From NCBI GenBank assembly GCA_036874045.1, contig CM072347.1, forward strand, positions 3,226,501-3,290,500: a stretch of DNA of 64,000 nucleotides, read 5' to 3'. Within the stretch, counting starts at the first letter, position 1, and every line of letters starts with the position of its first letter. The DNA comes from Cymodocea nodosa. Taxonomy: Eukaryota; Streptophyta; Magnoliopsida; Alismatales; Cymodoceaceae. Shown one piece after another: positions 40,501-49,500 of the stretch. Made by a program: the position numbers and the translations under genes. The notes beneath the pieces were generated by a model. The model worked only from the letters and a program-made list of their open reading frames with translations, was not told where the DNA came from and did not search any database.

Positions 40501-43500
40501 AATTTTTTTTTGGAAAAACAGGAAAAAACGATATGGAAAAAATCGGTGGCTTTGTAATTGGCATTTTTTATTTTTTAGATTTCATCTTTTGAATTGTTTA
40601 CATTGATGCTAGTGAATAACATGGGCAAATTGCACGTGAATCATTTTGGATTACTATTTTTTGTAAATAAATTGTTTCTTTACACTTGTAAAGCTTTGAT
40701 AAGTGATTTGAAGTAAAAAATAATAAATGAAATTTGATATAGTATTGAACAAACAAAAGCTTGCTCTAATGGTAGTGATGTTGAATGGCCAGGGATGTGA
40801 ATTTGATGCCTCTCTTACACGTTAGTGAGTTTCTTTATTAAACATAAGGTTGAAGATCAATTAGGAAATTTCAAAAAAAAGCCAATCATGAGGGTCATCT
40901 TTTGGAAGTGAGGGGTGTTTCACTTTATATATAAGATATTTTCACTATTTGATGCTTATTATGTTGTTTACAACTTTAATTAATTTTTTATACATTTATT
41001 AATGTTTTCAATTTAATTATTTAATCTTGGCTGAAAATTACACATGATACAAATATGTTTCTGAAATTGTACTACAAGTAATTCAGTTAAAATTTAATGT
41101 ATTCAATTATTTTGATTATTGTGATGTTTGTATATTTGTAAATGTATTTATATTTATTTATTTTTTATTTATACTATTTTCCAAAAAATATCCATTTAAA
41201 CCCTTACTTGGAAAACATTTTAATTTCTAATCTGTATAATGTCCTCTTCCTGTTTTTTACTACCTTGGAAGTTGTTCAAGCTTATCTCTTTTTGTTGCGA
41301 CTATCTGACAGTTGTTTTGCATGTACTTTTGCTTTTTTGGTAAAATTGTTTCCATTGCTGTTTATGAAAAAAACTAATTCAAGTTTCCTGCATGAGAGAG
41401 GATAGTCTGACCATATTCAAAAAGTTGTGTCCACCTGTAAGGAGGGCACAAACAATTAAACGTGTTGATGTTAAAAAAGGTAAAAAAAAATTCTAAAGGT
41501 AATCAATCAAAGATAACATGACAAATGCAATAGAACTAGAAAGCAATAAATTGCAAGAAAATGTCATAAGCTGATAGTTATTGTCATCACAATAAAGAAG
41601 ATAAACAATTGGGATTTCTAATAAACAAAGACACCTTCTGTTATTTTTTCTTGGATGAACTTTTCAAAAGATTCACCCTACTCCCCTCAAATTACAGAAG
41701 AATACATAAGATAATATGTGAAACATATTACCTGCACTAAAGTATGTTCAATTTTTTTCAGAAATAAATTTTCTGGATTAGTTCTGCTGCTAGAGGAACT
41801 GGAAGGACTTTTTTCAGGTTTGAAATCCCAATTCATAATCTGAAACATAAGTCGCAATGCTGCAGAACAAACTTTTTCTTCAGAAACAGATAGATTATTC
41901 TTTAGAATCTTGTCAGTGACTGACAATGCAGCATCGATGGCCCAGACATAAAAATTCTGCATGTTCAGAAATTAAATTTAACAAAAGCAATAAAAAGTAA
42001 AAGTAAAGAAAACAAGAGATGATGATCTTAGCATGCTTGGGGAAATAAATATAGATCTCCTTTAGGTATGCAAAGGAAGATTGTTACCACAACAAAGCTA
42101 AAATTCAATATCTGCTTTTTACATATGAAAAAGGGTGTACTTCTAACACATATCCCAAGCAGATGTAAACATAAAATATAGATATGCTCAATCAGAGGGT
42201 ACTATGTGTTTTTCACCCATCTCTCCTTATTCCTCAATATAATCCCCATATCGTTTAAATAACAATTATTTAACAATTTTCCCTTACATATATTTGTAAT
42301 TAGTTATACTTGTATCTTTCCCAAGAAATATGAATCTGCTTCTCACAATCCATGTGACACTAACTTGTCAGTCCAACTGTAATTATATTTCTGAAGTCCA
42401 TTGGAGGATCTAACAAGAAATTTTACATTCAGAGGATCTAAGTACTGATATTTTTCTTTGCAAACAGATGTGGTAAAAACAAACCTTTAAGTATTGCACT
42501 TCAAATTGAGATTTGCATTGCCCATGGAACTCAGCAGGCAAGTTCATGGCAGAGGATGTAGAAGGTGAAAATTCAAACACCTGAGAGACCACCATCAAGT
42601 CATTGTAATGGTACATACTGCTGGAAATAAGAACATAGATTACATCAAAAGAAAACCCTCACTAAAGATTCTAAGAAAGTAACTCCCGAGAATTGTGCTT
42701 CTGGTCCATGAGTACCAAGAATAGAGTGTCTTATCTACAAAATTCAAGCAAAATATTAAACAAAAACCTGTGCAAATTTAAATAGTTCAAGTTTATGTCA
42801 CATATAGCATTCAAAAAAAATACCTCGTTTCATATACTTTTCTGAACAGGTTTTTCCCATATTTCAGAGATATATACAAAGCAGGTTTTCAAATTAAATA
42901 TGAAACATTATGTCAAATATAGGGTAAACAGTCCCACATTGAGAGTAGTGTGTTTCACGGTATTGTGATTCTTATTTAAAGGGAATTAATCCTTATGAGT
43001 AAAACATCTCTCTGACCTGGTCCTCCCCTCTCAACATGATATCAGAGTCAGGTCACCTAACCCTAATCCCCCACCCATTGGTTCAGCTGTCATCCCCTTT
43101 CCACTGCCACCACCATCTTCTCCTCCACTACCACTGTCAGCTACACAAGCTGTCATCATTCTGTCTACTTCCATTGCCACCACTGCCTGATCTGCACCTT
43201 GGCTGCATCCACAGCTCTTGATATCATGACAGATGCTCCCTTATGGCTGCACACTCTATCCTCCCATCTGTGGACCCATGATTGTCCATTCTATCTGCTG
43301 TTGTCTCGTCTATTTGTTCAGATTTGATGAAAATCACATACTTGCATCACTGCTATGACATCCTCACCAACTTCCTCTACTAGTGATGTGTGGTTATGCA
43401 ACCAGCAGTATGTATTGATTGCAAAAACTATTCTTTTAATGGACCAAATCTATTCAAGTCTTCATTGATGCACATAGAAAAATCAAACATATCATGTAAG

Positions 43501-46500
43501 CACCAACAGATATCAAAGACTTAAGTTATGATTGGTTCGCATGTGGTTATGATTTATGATGCTACTACATGGTTAGTGAATAACATGGAGCGATGATACT
43601 CTCCCCTGTGAAGAAGATGCATACTCTGATTGGCGATGGACATGAGAAAAATATCTCCCATGTCATAGAACTTGAAGAGCAATTCTTCATTCTACTGCAA
43701 GGTGATCAGACCATTCAAGGGTTGTAGACACCTCACATTCCAACAGAGAATAATCTTCATGGACATACAGCCCCAGTCAGTAACCAAAAACTGCCAAACC
43801 CTATTGTTGAAGTTCAAAGCCTGACCCTTCAACGCATAATCCATTGGACTCTAGACATGAAATAATCTCATCAACCCTCCATGTGTCCTGCATTCCTCTA
43901 GGAGGTGACCAAAAAGGGTTGGAGGGTGAATACATCCCATCTGATCCTACACCATTACCTGAAACAGAGTTACAGACACTGCCAACCCATTACTGACCTT
44001 TCACTCCTTGGATTGCCACTATCAAACTACTGAGGCAACATATTCCTTTAAACTAAAGTTGCAGGCCATCATGATTATTGTCTGCAGGCATTGTTGAGAA
44101 GCTGTGGAGGTCATCAAACTCAATGTCTGTGTGTGAAGCTTTCAGTCTAGTCTGTCAAGGTCTGGTCATAAAGCGAGGAGGAAGAAATATGGGTTCCAGT
44201 CACTTGTGGGGGAAGAGGTAGACTTCTGTGGTAAAGGAAGAGGATCATTGATCATGTTCAATTGATGGTGTTGATTCTGATGTTCACAATGTAGTGGAGA
44301 GGTTGTTTGGAGATTTGGGTGAAGAAGAAAGGAATATTGATTGGATTAATCAGAGTCGTCAATTCAATCTCTAATGGATAGGGTAAAGTAGTAACATGTT
44401 ACTATAAAGACCTGGTGCTCTCAGGAAATATGGATAGAAGGGCCAAAGTGTCTAACGGAATAAAGTTGGTTGCAGTTGATTGTCAAAGTTTTGAAAGGGG
44501 AGGTAGGAAAGTGAAAAGGAGGTAAGGTTAAAGGAAGTAACAACTAATTTTCTCTTTTAAAAACATAGAAAAGGATATCAAACAGAATTATGTATAGAAT
44601 TTATTCTATAAGATTGGGAACAAAATTTATATCAATGTATAGATTAAATAATTTAACCCTCCCTGTGGAGGCTAACCTCTACATAGCTGATCCCAAACTT
44701 AGACAGAGGGTTCGTTAGGTATACAACTAATGCTAAAAATTTATCAACTCTTCATGAATATGAATCCTAAAGATAATTCATCAACACCTAACCCTCTTAG
44801 CAATGTGTTATACTGGACCTCAATTATAATGGAAAGAAAACACGAGAGAAGCATTGCATACTTAAAGTATAACATTCTTAAACTAGAGGCTCTACATCAA
44901 AATACCAGGACGCAAATGAAAATAGACTAGGGTTCTCACATTAATGGATAGGTGTGAATAAAGAAATCCAAAACACCAGAATTAGACTAGCAATTTGAAA
45001 TATAAAAACCTTGGCAAGTAAAAGTATGGAATTAGTGAGTATAACAACCAGGAAAATTAACATATCATGCTTGCAAGAAACTAAATGGGTAGACAAAAAA
45101 TTTATGTCAGTTAGGATAGCAGTTTTAAAATATGGTATTCAGAAAAAGATAATCATAAGAATGAAGTTAGAATATTAATTGATAAAAGTTTAAAATACGA
45201 AGTTAGAATTATGATAACTAAGTTTGTGATAGGAAATTAGATAACAAATTAGAGCACATACACCATAAGTAGGTTTAGGAAAAGTAAGTTTAGTTCATGG
45301 TTTACTCATTAGTGAAAAACTTTTTATTCAAGGAGATCTAAATAGTTATATAGGAGAACAAAATAAAGGATATGAAAGAAGCCATGGGAGATTTGATTTT
45401 AGCAATAGAATGAAGAAAGAAATTCAAATTTAAACTTTAATGTAGCTTCCAACATTTTGATAACAAACACTAATTTTAGGAAAAGAGAGGAGCACTTAAT
45501 TACATTGAAAAGAAGTTCAAATATTAGTCAGATAGATTTTTTACTTACTAGAAAAATAGATCAAAGAATGCAAAGAATGTACAAAGATTATAACATTATT
45601 TTGAAAGAAAACTTAACTCCACAACATAGGTTATTCGTGTTAGATGTTAGTATCGAGATTAAGAAGAAAAATATTAAAATACATAAAACCCAAGAATTAA
45701 GTAGTGCAATCTAAAAGAAGGAAAGAAAATGAGATTTAGAGATGACTAGTTAAAAGAAGGAATATGAGAACTAAATGAAGAAATAAATAAACTTTGGAAT
45801 CAAAGGACTACTTATATTAAAAAGATTGTTACAAAAAGTTTAGATCTACTTGTATTAAAAAGACTGGAATGACTTTTATATACTTAAGATCCATAATAAG
45901 TAGCAATAGAGAAATTATAAAAAATGTTATTCATATGATTGAAATATGGTGGATGAAATGAAGAAATACTTCTAGAGTAATATATGATAAGAGAATATCT
46001 TTAAAATTAAAAGGAAAATTTTATAAAATGGTTATTTGTCTAACTATACTTTATGGTTTAGAACGCTGAAATATAAAACATAAGCATCAACAAAAAGTTA
46101 GTATTGCAAATATGCAAATACTTAGATGAGTTGTAATGCTATAAGTTAAAAAATGATTTTATTGGGAATAGAGTAGGGCTTGCAACAATTAAAGATAAGA
46201 TTAAAAAATTAGCTTAGATAGTTTGATCATATCCATAGTAAGCTAAAGAATGCATCAATTAAAAGAAAATAATTAATTAGTTCTGAAAAAACTAAAGGTA
46301 GAAGAAAGTCTAAAACTATTTTGTTAAGAATTGTGAAAAAAGATTTAAATTTATATAATTTAACTGAAGATTTGAACATAGATGGAAATATATGAATGAA
46401 AGAATTTAGGTGACCAACCCCACATAGCAAGATCATAGCACAAGTAGTTGTTGTATAGATTAAATCATTTATACCTCAATAAAGAAACCATCCTTTTCGG

Positions 46501-49500
46501 CTGCAGAAAAATCCATCCTGTGTAAATGTACACGAACAAAAAAAATAAGCAAAATATTCCTTTTTCAAAAAAGATGGGATAAATGCAGACTGGGATTCAC
46601 ATAAAAGAATATAAAAGTAGTCTAGTCTAGAATAACAGTGAACAATGTCCTACTACTATTATGTAAACTTCAGCAGCATGAAACATTTCTCTCAATTTAT
46701 TTCTACCTAACAATCTAACATTTGATCCTCTGTTGAGTTATATGATCTTAAATCCTTTTTAAATATCACTAACCATGTAATTTTCAGTCTTCCACACTTT
46801 TTCTTTGATTCCCTGGATCTTAAATGTTGATGGGATAAGTTCCACGACTTGTGTATTGTGGACTTAGTGAGCTCAATTATTTTTAAGTCAAATGTCAAAG
46901 ATGCAATGGTTGACTAGACTGTACTCTTGGTGTCAAGCTCATGCATTCTCTTGCTATTAGGTGGGCAAGATAGATGGAGCACAACAGAAGAATCCTACTA
47001 GAATGTTGCTATGGACACACACAATCGGCAATCTTCAACTAAAAAATATTATATCTGATGAGCTTTATTGTTGTTCCCTGTCACGACCACGATTTTTACC
47101 AAGCTTCAGTGAGTTTGTTAGTGTAACCCTTTGTAAAGATTGTACACTCTGTGCAGGTCGTTGGTATCCTGTAAGACAAAAAAGATAGTATCATCTCTTC
47201 TGTACCAGAACAGACCCTGTGCCAATCTCCCAATGAAGATTCCGACCAATGTGACAGGGATTGAATAGAGCTCCTTCCAATCTTGTGGTTGTGTTATTTA
47301 TGTTCCCACTATTTCCATTTGGTTAATCACTTGATAAGCCTTTACTTTTGTCTTATTGCATTGTTTTATTCTAATTAATGAATTTCTTTGCTTTACAGTT
47401 AAAAAAAAAATTCCCAATTTTTTCCTTGTTGGATTGCTCACCAGATGGATGACAATATTATTTTTACATTTTATTTATATTAACCTAATATATTTCTCAC
47501 TGCTTAAAGAAATCAAATCTTCCTCTACCACTTTTAGTTCTCATTATTTGCATTTTTTGTTTAATCCAAATGGATTGTTTCTCCCTTCCTAATGGAAACC
47601 TATATTAATCTCCTTTAAAAGGAATCTACCCTGTGAAAAAAATGTTACGAAATAAAAAATTTCATAGTGGTTCACACCACTTTTCACTAGATAAGATCAC
47701 TAGTCAACATGAAAGAAAATGTCAGCTTTCAATATTCATACAACTGAGATGTGATAAGCATACCTATTAAGGTGAGCACCTGCATATTCAGGCATGACTT
47801 GGTCACACCTTGCAGGTTTGCCTCACTTTGTCTTAGTGAGAGGATCTTCTGTCAAATCCATTTAATTATATATATATATACATAAAGATTTTACTTGCAA
47901 ATAAAACTTAAAGGTATATTTTTGATGGAATATTGCTGAATTATACATAATTATTGAGATAAATAATTAGATATGTTACTGAATTATACATAATATTATT
48001 ACACTTCATATTTGATGTTATCTTGGAAGGTTAGACAAGTTGCACATTGGTAGATATATTCACCACTGTACTTATTATGATAATCATTGACTAACAAGCA
48101 TAAAACAGTGTTGTGGTAAACAGGAGACTAGATGAAGAATTGGGTTTATGATGATTTACATTTGTGAATGCAACAACATCAAACAGGTCTTAAAACACAG
48201 AAGCCAGGATAAGGAAAGTGCTTGCGTTAATTCATGTAACTATTTCTCAGACCACACAATCGATCAAAGCCAAATTACAAAACATACCACCCTCTTTTCA
48301 AAAGCTGAGCTGCAACTGCACAAACTTTAGCCCGGACATATGCCTCAGTAGCAGATGAGTGCTTCATGACATAGTGCAGACAGAAGCTACAATTCAAATT
48401 TAAAAAAAAAATCAATACTAGCACATCCAAAGAGGAGAAAAAACTTTTTTTTCTGTTGTGTATTTCTTTGACAGCTACTCAATGATTTTGAGTATCAAAA
48501 GAAGGTAAGAAGTAAATTGTATGTAGGTCAAAACAATAAAAGATTATATAAGAAAACAGAAAATCATATCCACAACAACAAAAAATGAACTGCTGCAAAC
48601 CAATAATGCACATGCTTTATGATACTTACACAATCAAATTTTTCCTGTCCTCGTCAGTAAGAATCACCCATTCCCTTATAGCTGCATCCCTGATGGCTGC
48701 TGCAGCTTGAAATCTTGCATTTGCCAGTTGAGAGTTTTCTGAACAAGTGTGAGAAATATTGGTTTGAATGTTTGAAATGACTTCAATAAAATTTGAAATA
48801 AGCTGTATGACCATGATGAGCCAATAATGCAGCTCATACAATGAGTTAAGTTGGGAATCAATAGCCATATGATAGCAATGAGCACGGCACAATGCATTTT
48901 CTTTAAAAACAAGAGCATGCATTTCCTATCTATTCCAAAGAATAGAGAGGTATGCTTATATATTTAGCCCTTATACCTGGAATCAATTTTTAATCTAAAA
49001 TGAATTCATACTAACCACCCATTCCCTTAATTTCAAGCAAACCTATTTGCAACCTAAATAAACTATCAGACTGAAAAAATGTTCAAGCATTCAAGGGATG
49101 ACCTCGCAAGATAGCTCTATCATCTAATACTCACCACTTCGCAAAATGGTTCTTCAGATATATCACTTCAAAATTAAACAGATGCACTCAAGCAAAATGA
49201 GTGCTTGACATTATTATTAGCATACTTTTTAAGGCACCCAGGCACTAATTACGATATTTATTTTTTTAGTATATAACATATATATATATATATATGATAA
49301 CAATTATGTATAGTTTTGTCTCAATTATTTCCCAAATAAATTCAAATACATAAATAATCCTAAGATAACATCAAATATAAGGTGTAATAATATTAATATA
49401 TATAATTATATATTTCAATAATTATGTGCACTTTAATATTATTCCATCAAAAGATTTATATTTAAGTTTTTTTTACAATAAGAATATTTAAAGCCATTAA

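Noticed and set aside
40745-40840. A tRNA gene
   Set aside because: A- and B-box-like words exist, but no cloverleaf or acceptor stem can be drawn.
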